Shown here: positions 16,961-24,640 of the stretch, one piece after another
Layout: each line of letters opens with the position of its first letter
How positions within the stretch are numbered: position 1 is the stretch's first letter
Assembly (NCBI GenBank): GCA_016783505.1
Contig: JADHWK010000023.1
Span: 1-33,188, forward strand
Length of the DNA stretch: 33,188 bases
Origin: Candidatus Zhuqueibacterota bacterium
Lineage (GTDB): Bacteria > BS750m-G25
Reading direction: 5' to 3'
Translations under genes and position numbers: made by a program
Notes under the pieces: generated by a model
The model's database searches: none
Told to the model about the DNA's origin: nothing
What the model saw: the letters and a program-made list of their open reading frames with translations, nothing else

Positions 16961-18139
16961 GTGAAGGCAAGGAAGATTAACGAAAGTATCTACTGGATGG
17001 GTGCTATTGACTGGGATAGACGTTTGTTCGATTCTCTCATACCGCTTCCTGATGGGACGAGTTACAATGCCTACCTGGTTCAAGGAAGCGAGAAAACGGT
17101 ACTGTTAGACACCGTTGATCCCACCATGGTGGATGTTCTTCTGTCCCAATTAGCGAGCGTCCCAAAAGTTGATTACATTGTTGCTCACCATGCCGAACAA
17201 GACCATTCTGGGGCCATTCCCCACGTCCTGGAAAGGTACAAAGACGCAAAGGTGCTTATGACCCCCAAGGGGAAAGGGATGCTCATAGATCACTTGTCCA
17301 TTCCAGAGGATCGGGTGATCGCGGTTAAAGATGGGGAGGTTCTGTCGCTTGGCGACAAGACGCTGGAGTTCATTTTCACGCCCTGGGTGCATTGGCCGGA
17401 AACTATGGTCACCTATCTTCAAGAGGAGCGCATCCTGTTCAGTTGTGATTTTTTCGGGTCGCATTTGGCCACTACCGATTTATACGTTACCGATGAGGCT
17501 CGCGTGTATGAAGCCGCCAAGAGGTACTATGCAGAGATTATGATGCCCTTCCGCAAGGTCATCCAAAAGAACTTGGACAAAATCGGTAGTCGTGAAATCG
17601 CTCTGGTAGCGCCAAGCCACGGTCCCATCTACGACCGACCAGCTTTTATCATAAACGCCTACCGAGGCTGGATCTCGGAGGAGCCCCAAAACGTCGTAGT
17701 TCTCCCATACATATCCATGCACGGCAGTACCAAGAAAATGGTGGAATACTTGACCAGTGCGTTGACCGAAAGAGGGATCACAGTTTACCAATTTGACTTG
17801 GTCGTGACTGACATTGGAAAGTTGGCGATTGCTCTGGTGGATGCCGCCACCATTGTAATTGGGACGCCTACGGTTCACCTTGGGCCACATCCTCTTGTTT
17901 TCTATGCCGCACACTTGGCCAATGTTTTGCGCCCTAAACTAAAATTCGCCTCGATTATCGGGTCCTACGGCTGGAGCAGTAAAGCGGTTGAACAGATTGC
18001 CGGGTTGATTCCGAATCTGAAAGTAGAGATATTGAGTCCAGTACTCTGTAAGGGATTTCCCAGAGAGAGCGATTTTGATGCCCTGGACAAACTGGCGGCT
18101 GCCATTGCAGGCAAGCACAAGGAACATAACTTGATCTAG
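16961..18139 (+). CDS. A-type flavoprotein / flavodiiron protein (O2 or NO reductase)
   Basis: 392 residues. The N-terminal metallo-beta-lactamase-like diiron domain has HAEQDH at 77-82 (HxExDH), then His in PWVHWPE, Asp in SCDFFGSH and His in APSHGPIYD, the full ligand set of flavodiiron proteins. From about residue 250 a flavodoxin domain binds FMN (PYISMHGSTKKMV, GTPTVHLGPHP, GSYGWSS). No rubredoxin extension is present. Such cytoplasmic enzymes reduce O2 to water or NO to N2O, protecting anaerobes. The start is GTG with AGGAGG about 7 nt upstream. It lies between attC-like site 0 and attC A, so it is probably cassette cargo. Confidence 0.92.
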   Translation: MKARKINESIYWMGAIDWDRRLFDSLIPLPDGTSYNAYLVQGSEKTVLLDTVDPTMVDVLLSQLASVPKVDYIVAHHAEQDHSGAIPHVLERYKDAKVLMTPKGKGMLIDHLSIPEDRVIAVKDGEVLSLGDKTLEFIFTPWVHWPETMVTYLQEERILFSCDFFGSHLATTDLYVTDEARVYEAAKRYYAEIMMPFRKVIQKNLDKIGSREIALVAPSHGPIYDRPAFIINAYRGWISEEPQNVVVLPYISMHGSTKKMVEYLTSALTERGITVYQFDLVVTDIGKLAIALVDAATIVIGTPTVHLGPHPLVFYAAHLANVLRPKLKFASIIGSYGWSSKAVEQIAGLIPNLKVEILSPVLCKGFPRESDFDALDKLAAAIAGKHKEHNLI

Positions 18140-18164
18140 CGACACTTTTTCAAGATGGGAAGCG

Positions 18165-18295
18165 GCCTAACAAGCGGTTGCATCCGACCGCACTTTCGAG
18201 GTGGTTTTTGGAGTCTTTTTAGCATTTGGAAGGTGTCTTTCTGTGTTTCATCCGTCGTATGAGCCGCGCGGAGGCTGAGCTCCATTCCGTTATAC
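18165..18295 (+). other. attC site A
   Basis: 131 bp from GCCTAAC (consensus 5' box, 18165-18171) to GTTATAC (18289-18295). The inner arms CAAGCGGTTGCATCCGACCGC and GCGGAGGCTGAGCTCCATTCC are partly complementary in the manner of long attC sites. The next gene starts 24 nt beyond it. Confidence 0.65.
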
Positions 18296-18318
18296 CTATA
18301 AAAAATGGAGAAAATATT

Positions 18319-19491
18319 ATGTCTAAAATTAATAATTTATTTTTACTTCTCTTTGTTTCATTTATCATTTTTTCACATTATCTCTATGGACAATCACCAG
18401 AAAATACACCACAAAAAGTATATAGATACTGTTATGTGGTCAATTCTAAAGATTGGTATAAGAATCAGGGAAAATTGTGGAAATTAGAAATATCAAAAAA
18501 TCCACATAATGAAGATGCATGGTACAACTATTTTTTTGCAGCCAGATATGGGTGGGCAAATGTTAAAGGACAAACTAATACCAGAGAAGCGCTTATGGAT
18601 TCAATCTATAATGAAATGGGTAAAGCTATTCCGAATTCCTGGGTATATCATTATATACATTATTATAATTATGCCACTGATTTTTCTCGTCTTGAAAAAG
18701 CTTATCAAATTAATCCAAATAGACCTGATTTATATTGGGAATTTATAAAGGAATATACACTGACAGGACAGAAACACAAGAGCTCTGAGTTTTGCAAAAA
18801 GCTGTATGAGAGTAAGGATATTTCAACTGGCATTTATAATTTGAATTACAATATGTTGAATTCAACAACCAAAAATTCAATTTTATTTACAAATGGAGAC
18901 AATGACACATACCCTGCCTGGGTATTACAGCAAGCAAAAGGGATAAGAAAAGATGTATTAATCATAACAATGCACGGGATATTTTCATATCGAGATTATC
19001 TAAAATCAATTTTAGCTGATAAAGGTATCAATTTAAATATAGAAAAATTATCAAAAACCGACGTTACTTCATATTTTAATGCACTGGTAAAATCATTGAG
19101 AACAAACTATCCTAATATAATGATTCATATAGCCCGGACAGTTTATAAACCTTATTATGAAAGATTTAAGGATAAATTATACCTGACTGGATTTGTATTT
19201 ACGTATAGTGAAAAGCCTTTTAACAGTGATGAAAGTAATAGAAAGATAATTGAAAATGACCTTAGATTAGATTATTTAGATATTGATTGGTATGCTGATT
19301 TACATGTCTCAGAACCATTGGTGAATCAATTAAATCTAATGTATGTTGATCCTTCTCTAAAATTAGCTGAATATTATAATTTGAAAGGAGATATTAAATC
19401 TGCAATAAAATGGAAGAATAAAGCCTTATTCCTTTCAAAAAGAGCAAATGATGAAGATTTAATAAAAAAGATAGAAGAAAAGAATTGGTGA
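18319..19491 (+). CDS. Secreted protein resembling the soluble part of DUF2723 proteins
   Basis: 390 residues. A signal peptide (NLFLLLFVSFIIFSHYLYG) precedes a repeat-rich helical region at about 50-170 with TPR-like spacing (NPHNEDAWYNYFFAAR, NPNRPDLYWEFIKEY). It then has ILFTNGDNDTYPAWVLQQAK and GIRKDVLIITM. That NGDNDT..P..(L/Q)Q..GIR.DV pattern is familiar from the periplasmic half of DUF2723 (glycosyltransferase-like) membrane proteins of Bacteroidota. Here the membrane half is absent. GGAG lies 8 nt before the ATG. It is very AT-rich, unlike both neighbours. It is a cassette between attC A and attC B. Function unknown; Bacteroidota origin is inference. Confidence 0.75.
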   Translation: MSKINNLFLLLFVSFIIFSHYLYGQSPENTPQKVYRYCYVVNSKDWYKNQGKLWKLEISKNPHNEDAWYNYFFAARYGWANVKGQTNTREALMDSIYNEMGKAIPNSWVYHYIHYYNYATDFSRLEKAYQINPNRPDLYWEFIKEYTLTGQKHKSSEFCKKLYESKDISTGIYNLNYNMLNSTTKNSILFTNGDNDTYPAWVLQQAKGIRKDVLIITMHGIFSYRDYLKSILADKGINLNIEKLSKTDVTSYFNALVKSLRTNYPNIMIHIARTVYKPYYERFKDKLYLTGFVFTYSEKPFNSDESNRKIIENDLRLDYLDIDWYADLHVSEPLVNQLNLMYVDPSLKLAEYYNLKGDIKSAIKWKNKALFLSKRANDEDLIKKIEEKNW

Positions 19492-19499
19492 CAAATTTG

Positions 19500-19634
19500 G
19501 CATAACAATTGGCTCAAGCTGACCGCAAGGGCGATGGCGCGAATGGGACGTTTGGTGGTTTCTTTGAAGTTTTGTGCATAATTTAACATATTGATTACAT
19601 TATCCTTGCGGCAGCTTATTCAAAATCGTTAGGC
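19500..19634 (+). other. attC site B
   Basis: 135 bp from GCATAAC (19500-19506) to GTTAGGC (19628-19634). The reverse complement of the right end aligns with the left end over about 27 bp with scattered mismatches (AAC, ATT, AAGCTG and CCGC shared). The middle GGTGGTTTCTTTG recalls the central part of Vibrio-type repeats. It begins 9 nt after a stop codon. Confidence 0.8.
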
Positions 19635-19774
19635 GTGCAGGTCGTATTTCAACACCTGAATTTTTTTATTTTTGACATCAACATGTTTTAATCCTTCCTT
19701 GATTTTTCATAAGTTCAACAAGATATTAGTTTCAATTTCCGATCTGTAGTGTATTTTTGTTATTGGAGGAAGTA

Positions 19775-20554
19775 ATGAAAATTCCAATATATCAAGTTGA
19801 TGCTTTCACAGACAAAGTATTTGGCGGTAATCCAGCCGCAGTCTGTCCTTTAGATAATTGGGTAGATGATGAAATTCTTCAAGCCATTGCCGCCGAGAAC
19901 AACTTATCCGAAACAGCTTTCTTCGTTAAACAAGGCAATGATTTTGAGCTAAAATGGTTCACGCCAAAGACAGAGGTTGAATTATGCGGCCATGCTACCC
20001 TCGCTTCAGCCCACATCCTTTATAACCATCTGGATTACAAAGATCATCAAATAAACTTTATTACCAAAAGCGGCGTTTTAAAGGTTACTAAAAAAAATGA
20101 TATTATTTCCATGAATTTCCCTTCAACAAAACCGGTGCCGGTTGAAATTCCAAAAGAACTAACCAATGGTCTTGGATATGAACCTTCTGAAGTACTCAAA
20201 TCAAGGGATTATCTCGCTGTTTTCAAAGATGAAGAAACAATCCTTTCAATCAAACCGGATTTTGAAATTCTAAAGAAACTGGATTGCCTGGGGATAATTG
20301 TCACCGCCAAGGGAAACAACTCTGATTTTGTATCGAGATTCTTTGCACCGGGGGTGGGCATTCCTGAGGACCCGGTAACGGGTTCAGCCCATGTTACTTT
20401 AGTACCTTATTGGTCTGAAAAATTGAACAAAAAATCTTTGTATGCAATTCAGATGTCAAAGCGTAGGGGTGAATTATTTTGTGAAGATTTGGGGGAGCGT
20501 GTATTGATTTCAGGAAAAGCGGTCACATATTGTGAAGGATCAATTGTATTATAG
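19775..20554 (+). CDS. PhzF-family phenazine biosynthesis-like epimerase/isomerase
   Basis: 259 residues, the usual PhzF length. Family motifs: QVDAFTDKVFGGNPAAVC at the N-terminus, ENNLSETAFF with the presumed catalytic Glu46, PKTEVELCGHATLASAH, and GIPEDPVTGSAH in the second half. The fold is two diaminopimelate-epimerase-like halves. PhzF itself isomerises a phenazine precursor, but most cassette-borne or orphan members have unknown substrates, and no phenazine genes are nearby. GGAGG lies 5-6 nt before the ATG. A roughly 140-bp leader after attC B separates site and gene, longer than in the other cassettes. It ends 18 nt before attC C. Confidence 0.9.
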   Translation: MKIPIYQVDAFTDKVFGGNPAAVCPLDNWVDDEILQAIAAENNLSETAFFVKQGNDFELKWFTPKTEVELCGHATLASAHILYNHLDYKDHQINFITKSGVLKVTKKNDIISMNFPSTKPVPVEIPKELTNGLGYEPSEVLKSRDYLAVFKDEETILSIKPDFEILKKLDCLGIIVTAKGNNSDFVSRFFAPGVGIPEDPVTGSAHVTLVPYWSEKLNKKSLYAIQMSKRRGELFCEDLGERVLISGKAVTYCEGSIVL

Positions 20555-20572
20555 ATTGCGTTCTCTTTTGAC

Positions 20573-20653
20573 GGCTAATGAGATCAAACCAGTTTTTTCT
20601 ATTTTGTAAGTACATCGGGCGTTATTAGCGGATGATGCCCGGTCCCGTTAGGC
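20573..20653 (+). other. attC site C
   Basis: 81 bp from GGCTAAT (20573-20579) to GTTAGGC (20647-20653). The reverse complement of the right end matches the left end over about 14 bp with transitions only (TAATGAGATC against TAACGGGACC). An inner ATCGGGC / GCCCGGT pair forms the apical stem. Confidence 0.72.
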
Positions 20654-20694
20654 CGTATTATCCATTTTCAGAGAATAGAAAAAGAAGCATAAGG

Positions 20695-20826
20695 ATGACT
20701 GATAACAAATTCAATTTAAAAACTATTTGAGAAGGAATAGCTGGAGCGGCCGCCATCGCTGTCACCTTTGAGACGCCCATGTTTCGGCCCTGGCGTATTA
20801 GGTGGGGTGCTACCGATTCAGGTTGA
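20695..20826 (+). pseudogene. 5' remnant of an SRPBCC-like gene, copy 1 (in-frame TGA, truncated)
   Basis: ATG at 20695 opens MTDNKFNLKTI, then TGA, then EGIAGAAAIAV.. PMFRPWRIRWGATDSG and a stop. The RPWR.RWGATD pattern matches the N-terminal region of SRPBCC-fold proteins, whose roughly 150-residue domain should follow and is missing. Copy 2 at 22729 has GGA where this copy has TGA, so the stop is a nonsense change rather than selenocysteine. It follows attC C immediately, as a cassette gene would. Confidence 0.65.
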
Positions 20827-20853
20827 TACCCTGCGAATGGATTAATGCTTTTT

Positions 20854-20937
20854 CCTTAACTAATTTTTTCCGAATCGCTTGATTACCAAAATGACGTGTT
20901 ATAACACGGCGTTTAGGCAGTCCAATATAAGTTAGGC
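20854..20937 (+). other. attC-like site X
   Basis: 84 bp from CCTTAAC (20854-20860) to GTTAGGC (20931-20937). It contains a 12-bp palindrome GTGTTATAACAC and the 24-bp block shared with site 0. The SDR gene starts 36 nt after it. Confidence 0.55.
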
Positions 20938-20972
20938 GGTTTTGCTTATTTAATTGAATATTGGAGATAGTT

Positions 20973-21731
20973 ATGGATTTTTCTGGTAAATATGCATTAG
21001 TTACTGGAGGTTCCCGGGGAATAGGTAGGGCTTGTGTTGAGGCCTTTGCAAAGCATGGTGCACGTGTCGCTATTAATTATCACCATAATGCAGATGCAGC
21101 ACAAGATACTATTGACAGATTGCCAGGTGGTCCGCATTTGATGATAAAGGCGGATGTATCGGATCCTAATTCAGTGAAAGAGTTGATTGAAAGAGTTACG
21201 AATGATTTTGATGGTTTAGATATCGTTGTGAATAATGCTGGTATATCACAGAAACATCCAATAGATGAGATTGAGTATAATACATGGCAGGAAGCCTGGC
21301 AGCGAGTTATGGCGGTTAATCTATTCGGTCCGGCAAATGTTATGTACTGGGCAGCCCAATACATGATGAAAAGGAGTGGTGGTCGCATAGTCAATGTTTC
21401 GTCACGTGGTGCATTTCGAGGTGAACCTGAACAGCCTGCATATGGTGCTAGTAAGGCCGCTTTGAATTCAATGAGTCAGTCATTGGCTCAAAAGTTAGCC
21501 AAATACAATATTTTCATCGGTGTAGTTGCTCCTGGATTTGTTGAGACCGATCTCTCATCAAAATATTTATCAGGTCCGGAGGGAGATAATATAAGGAATC
21601 AGAGTCCGCTGGGTAGAGTTGCACGACCGGAAGAAGTGGCATATGCAGTTTTATTTCTTGCTTCAGAGGGTTCAGAATATATGACTGGTGCGATCATAGA
21701 TGTAAATGGTGCGAGTTATTTACGTTCTTAA
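20973..21731 (+). CDS. Short-chain dehydrogenase/reductase (FabG-like SDR)
   Basis: 252 residues of a classical SDR. The cofactor motif TGGSRGIG is at 11-18, NNAG near residue 89, the catalytic Ser in NVSSRGAF, and YGASK holds the Tyr-Lys pair. The C-terminal PLGRVARPEEVAYAVLFLASEGSEYMTGAIIDVNGA is typical of the FabG-like group. An Arg following the TGGSR position and Asn-Tyr after strand 2 (INYHHN) suggest NADP(H). It probably reduces a ketone or oxidises an alcohol, and the substrate is not predictable. The ATG at 20973 is preferred over TTG at 20961 because GGAG lies 6 nt upstream. It is a cassette between sites X and D. Confidence 0.92.
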   Translation: MDFSGKYALVTGGSRGIGRACVEAFAKHGARVAINYHHNADAAQDTIDRLPGGPHLMIKADVSDPNSVKELIERVTNDFDGLDIVVNNAGISQKHPIDEIEYNTWQEAWQRVMAVNLFGPANVMYWAAQYMMKRSGGRIVNVSSRGAFRGEPEQPAYGASKAALNSMSQSLAQKLAKYNIFIGVVAPGFVETDLSSKYLSGPEGDNIRNQSPLGRVARPEEVAYAVLFLASEGSEYMTGAIIDVNGASYLRS

Positions 21732-21769
21732 GTGTATCAGTATTTAACTTATAATCAGGTATCTAAACC

Positions 21770-21832
21770 GCTTAACCAGTCGCTTCACCTGATCCCGAAG
21801 GATGGGGACAGGTGAGCTCCGAACCGTTGGAC
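21770..21832 (+). other. attC site D (consensus short attC)
   Basis: 63 bp from GCTTAAC (21770-21776, full RYYYAAC match) to GTTGGAC (21826-21832, full GTTRRRY match). The inner stem TCACCTG (21785-21791) / CAGGTGA (21809-21815) is perfect, extended by TCCC/GGGGA. Bases left unpaired between the outer and inner stems fit the extrahelical bases of attC sites. Confidence 0.85.
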
Positions 21833-21849
21833 GTCAAGAAGAAACGGTC

Positions 21850-22629
21850 ATGAACGAGATACATGAGGCCAATAGAAAGGGCTGGGATGCTGCTGCGTTA
21901 GCAGGGCTTGGTCAGGCGGATCGCACGATAGACTGGCGACGTTGCCACCGCGATGCACGCCTCGTGTTCACTGAGCAGGAGCTAAAATGGCTTGGCAATG
22001 TCAGCGGCAAGAGGGTATGCGTTCTGGGAAGCGGAGACAACCTTGCCGTTTTTGCTCTCGCGGGGCTGGGGGGCGAGGTGACCTCTGTTGACATTTCGCA
22101 GGAGCAACTCAACATTGCCAACAAGCGAGCGTCCCAACTCGGGCTGTCCATCGCCTTCGTCCAAGCGGATGTCATTGATCTGTCCCCACTGGACAGTAAA
22201 TGTTTTGATGTGGTCTACACGGGTGGCCATGTTGCAGTATGGGTGTCTGACCTGCAGAAGTACTACAGTGAGGCAGCTCGCATTCTGAAACCCCGCGGAC
22301 TGTTCGTTGTCAACGAATACCACCCTTTCCGGAGGATATGGAAGGAATCGAAGCATACCCTCGAGGTTGCATTCAGCTATTTTGATCGCGGCCCACATCG
22401 ATGGGACAGATCGGAAGATATCCCGGGCGCAGAACCGGGGTCGTTGCCCGCGTACGAGTTTCATTGGACTGTCAGTGAGTTCTTAGCAGCAGTAGTGGAT
22501 GCAGGATGCGAGTTGTTATTGGTGGATGAATTCGGTGATGAACCAGAAGCATGGGAAATCGCTCCTTTGGCAGGATTGCCTCAATTCTTGTTGATAGTCT
22601 CTAGAAAGAAGGAATGTCCGAAAACCTAA
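21850..22629 (+). CDS. Class I SAM-dependent methyltransferase
   Basis: 259 residues. The SAM-binding motif I is VCVLGSGDNLAVFALAGLG at about 57-75, the motif II acidic residue is in VTSVDIS, motif IV in FDVVYTGGHVAVW, and post-motif LKPRGLFVVNEYHPF. An N-terminal helical region (EANRKGWDAAALAG) and a C-terminal half with FHWTVSEFLAAVVDAGCELLLVDEFGD resemble Methyltransf_11/25 small-molecule enzymes. The substrate is unknown. The ATG is 18 nt after attC D and lacks a strong SD. The gene's TAA stop lies inside the 5' box of attC E. It is GC-richer than the neighbouring cassettes. Confidence 0.88.
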   Translation: MNEIHEANRKGWDAAALAGLGQADRTIDWRRCHRDARLVFTEQELKWLGNVSGKRVCVLGSGDNLAVFALAGLGGEVTSVDISQEQLNIANKRASQLGLSIAFVQADVIDLSPLDSKCFDVVYTGGHVAVWVSDLQKYYSEAARILKPRGLFVVNEYHPFRRIWKESKHTLEVAFSYFDRGPHRWDRSEDIPGAEPGSLPAYEFHWTVSEFLAAVVDAGCELLLVDEFGDEPEAWEIAPLAGLPQFLLIVSRKKECPKT

Positions 22630-22687
22630 TGCAGCCGATTTGTCTCAGGCCATGCGGCCTGACAAACGGCTGATCAGGGTGTTAGGC
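22624..22687 (+). other. attC site E (overlaps upstream stop codon)
   Basis: 64 bp from ACCTAAT (22624-22630) to GTTAGGC (22681-22687). Arms 22632-22651 and 22656-22672 pair as CAGCCG, TTTGT and CAGGCC blocks, leaving one A and a CT unpaired on the left arm and a 4-nt loop. Long stem plus extrahelical bases is the hallmark of a folded attC strand. Confidence 0.85.
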
Positions 22688-22832
22688 CGTCTTATCTATT
22701 TTCAGAGAATTGAAAAAGAAGCATAAAAATGGCGGATAACAAATTCAATTTAAAAAATATTGGAGAGGGAATAGCTGGGGCGTTTGCCATCGCCGCCGCC
22801 TTTCTAACGCCCATGTTTCGGCCCTCTAAAGC
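22688..22832 (+). pseudogene. 5' remnant of an SRPBCC-like gene, copy 2 with shared cassette leader
   Basis: This segment is highly similar to 20654-20800 from the attC end through the leader, the ATG (22729 here) and the first 34 codons (MADNKFNLKNIGEGIAGAFA..), up to PMFRP. After that the two diverge abruptly: this copy continues into unrelated sequence holding a TCCCGAA palindrome. An open frame runs on to 22941, but its tail has no protein character. Both copies are therefore broken descendants of one cassette. Confidence 0.6.
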
Positions 22833-22895
22833 TACCGGTAGATGTCACTTACACGCCAATTTTTTGGTGGCGGGTCATCCGCCGGAATTTCTGGG

Positions 22896-22960
22896 ATGTC
22901 AATATAATAGTCCCGTCCCGAAGCCTCGGGATTTGGGATGACATCCTTGATGTGCATGGA
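22896..22960. repeat. Shared intergenic element, copy 1 (partner at 29165-29221)
   Basis: Order of shared blocks: ATATAATAGT, CCGTCCC, a TCCC../..CGGGA palindrome, ACATC, TTGA and GCATG. It lies just upstream of the truncated lipoprotein copy. The TATAAT may be incidental. Confidence 0.55.
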
Positions 22961-22980
22961 AGAATTTTGAAAGGTCGAGC

Positions 22981-23176
22981 ATGTCAAGAGAATCAACGTT
23001 TGATGTAAGTTACAGATTTTATTGGGTTTGTTTTTTTATCGGACTGTTGTTTTTGGGGGGTTCTGATTCTGTCTGGATGTTGCCGCAAACTTGTCAGGAA
23101 AGAAGTGCGACCCAAGCCCGATGAAGATGTTACCTATGCCACATTATCCGTGCCGATTCCATGGTTACACGAATAG
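22981..23176 (+). pseudogene. Truncated, frameshifted copy of the lytic-transglycosylase-like lipoprotein gene
   Basis: This matches the first 200 bp of the gene at 26059, including the start, the membrane/lipobox region and a 42-bp block identical in both (from ACTTGTCAGG to GATGAAGATGT). A G5 run in the intact gene is G6 here, shifting the frame inside the signal peptide. Homology ends at a TAG near 23176. Without repair it cannot make the lipoprotein. Confidence 0.8.
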
Positions 23177-23326
23177 GCTGCACCAGCGTCTTACTCTACA
23201 AGTTATATAATATGCATAATTTAGTAGTGGTCGATTTTACTTTTTGTCAAATGGCCGATGCTCATTTTGCTTTTACGATCGGATTTGTTAGATTATCGAA
23301 GAACAAACAGAAGTTGGATCCTGAAA

Positions 23327-24520
23327 ATGCCTAAAAGAGCATTATACATTTTTTCTCTCATGCTGATCAGTTTATCTTTATTGCTGGTACTTAGTGGCTG
23401 TTCAGTGATGAGGCCCAAGTGGAAAAGCGTTGAATTGAATAACGATGAACTTGAAACTGCAGAACGACTCAGGATTGGTGAAAAAGAATTAAGAAAAATG
23501 AAAGCCAAGCAGTTATATAAGTTTAGGGAACAGGAACTTGATCGATACTTGGGCTACTTTCAGGAGATTGAGCCGGATTTAAGAAAGCGCGTACAGCATC
23601 TGGCGCGGAAATTTGTCAGTCAGCCTTATCAGATTTTTTTATTGGGAGAGTTTTCCTATGAAATTTACGACATGGATCCGCTATACTCTCTCAAAAAAAG
23701 TGATTGTGTGGTGTTTTGTGAACATGTATACGCTATGGCCTTAGCCCAAAACTGGTCCAACTTCTTTTCCCTATTGCAGAGAATTCGCTATAAAAACGGG
23801 CAGATCGGTATACTCACACGCAATCACTATACTGTAGCCGACTGGGATTACAATAACGCTTGGTTGGTTGAAGACATCACCGAAGAGCTTGCAGGGGATA
23901 AAGCCGTGAAGGATACTATGATTGTGGATAGGGCGCGCTTTTTTAAAAAGTGGGATATCGGTCAGGATATACCGGTGGATACACTGGAATGGGTTTATAT
24001 TCCATATGAGGTACTTCCCGAAATTGTGAATGAACTGCAAATGGGGGATTTCGTCAACATTGTTCGTGGAGACGAGGACGGCAAATGGGTCGGGCATGTG
24101 GGCTTGATCACTATAGGTAATGACGGCACAGTTAATTTTCTCCATTCTGTCAGGCCTCAGGTGGTCGAGCAGCCGATTATGGAACTATACTATGATGCGG
24201 AGAAATACAATAAAGAACGTCGCAAAGTTAATGAAAGGCTCAAGAAGAAAAATAGAGAAATCGAGCGGTATAATGCCAAGCTTCGAGCCCATGAAGATGG
24301 AACAAGAGATAAAAAAGAGAAAGAGTTGCTATCGCTGAAGCCTTATTTTTTAGGCTTTAAATTCCTGCGCCTGAAGGAAGATCCGATCAGCGAATTGATT
24401 CAAATAGATGGATCAGATGCTCCCAGGATTACCATTCCATCGGGGGTGTTACGGCATTCGGTTCGGGAATTGGAGGGGGTTCCAGAGACAAAAAGTGAGG
24501 AAAGAGAATCGATAGAATAA
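23327..24520 (+). CDS. DUF1460-family lipoprotein (NlpC/P60-like amidase fold)
   Basis: 397 residues. The signal ends in the lipobox LSGC (about residues 22-25), so it should be a lipoprotein. The domain at about 100-300 carries KKSDCVVFCEHVYAMAL (Cys nucleophile in the DCVxFxE context), RNHYTVADWDYNNAW and GHVGLITI (His), matching DUF1460, a papain-like fold related to N-acetylmuramoyl-L-alanine amidases. A charged helical segment (about 310-345) follows. It probably cleaves peptidoglycan or muropeptides at the envelope. The start at 23327 is set by the signal peptide; upstream in-frame codons have no support. No clear SD. NagA and a lytic-transglycosylase-like gene follow. Confidence 0.8.
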   Translation: MPKRALYIFSLMLISLSLLLVLSGCSVMRPKWKSVELNNDELETAERLRIGEKELRKMKAKQLYKFREQELDRYLGYFQEIEPDLRKRVQHLARKFVSQPYQIFLLGEFSYEIYDMDPLYSLKKSDCVVFCEHVYAMALAQNWSNFFSLLQRIRYKNGQIGILTRNHYTVADWDYNNAWLVEDITEELAGDKAVKDTMIVDRARFFKKWDIGQDIPVDTLEWVYIPYEVLPEIVNELQMGDFVNIVRGDEDGKWVGHVGLITIGNDGTVNFLHSVRPQVVEQPIMELYYDAEKYNKERRKVNERLKKKNREIERYNAKLRAHEDGTRDKKEKELLSLKPYFLGFKFLRLKEDPISELIQIDGSDAPRITIPSGVLRHSVRELEGVPETKSEERESIE

Positions 24521-24640
24521 CTTGTGGGCGAGTAAAAAATGATTTGTGCTCATTTTAATCTGTAACCAAATAACAATAACAACAAAGCTTTTTCTGCAAA
24601 TATGATCTAAAATGCGAATAAATATAGAGCTATAATAAAA

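Larger units (their letters stand above)
16829..22687 (+). mobile_element. Integron gene-cassette array without integrase (CALIN-like)
   Basis: A run of seven attC or attC-like sites (16829-16917, 18165-18295, 19500-19634, 20573-20653, 20854-20937, 21770-21832, 22624-22687) separates one-gene modules that all read in the same direction. Each gene starts soon after one site and ends just before the next. In the last complete cassette the stop codon lies inside the attC end box. Composition and probable origin differ sharply between neighbouring cassettes, as expected for captured cargo. No tyrosine recombinase resembling IntI, and no attI, lies in the window. Confidence 0.75.

Noticed and set aside
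20695-20826. In-frame TGA read as selenocysteine because selA and selB are close by
   Set aside because: The second copy of the same sequence has GGA at that codon, and the reading frame ends soon after with no domain following. Nonsense decay explains it better.
16829-22687. Insertion sequence or transposon ends to explain the repeated spacers
   Set aside because: No transposase gene and no target-site duplications. The spacers recur between every gene and fold as attC, which fits integron cassettes better.
22857-22941. The C-terminal extension of the small open frame starting at 22729 as a novel protein
   Set aside because: It translates a palindromic intergenic repeat, and homology to the other copy stops before it, so it is read-through of a truncated gene.
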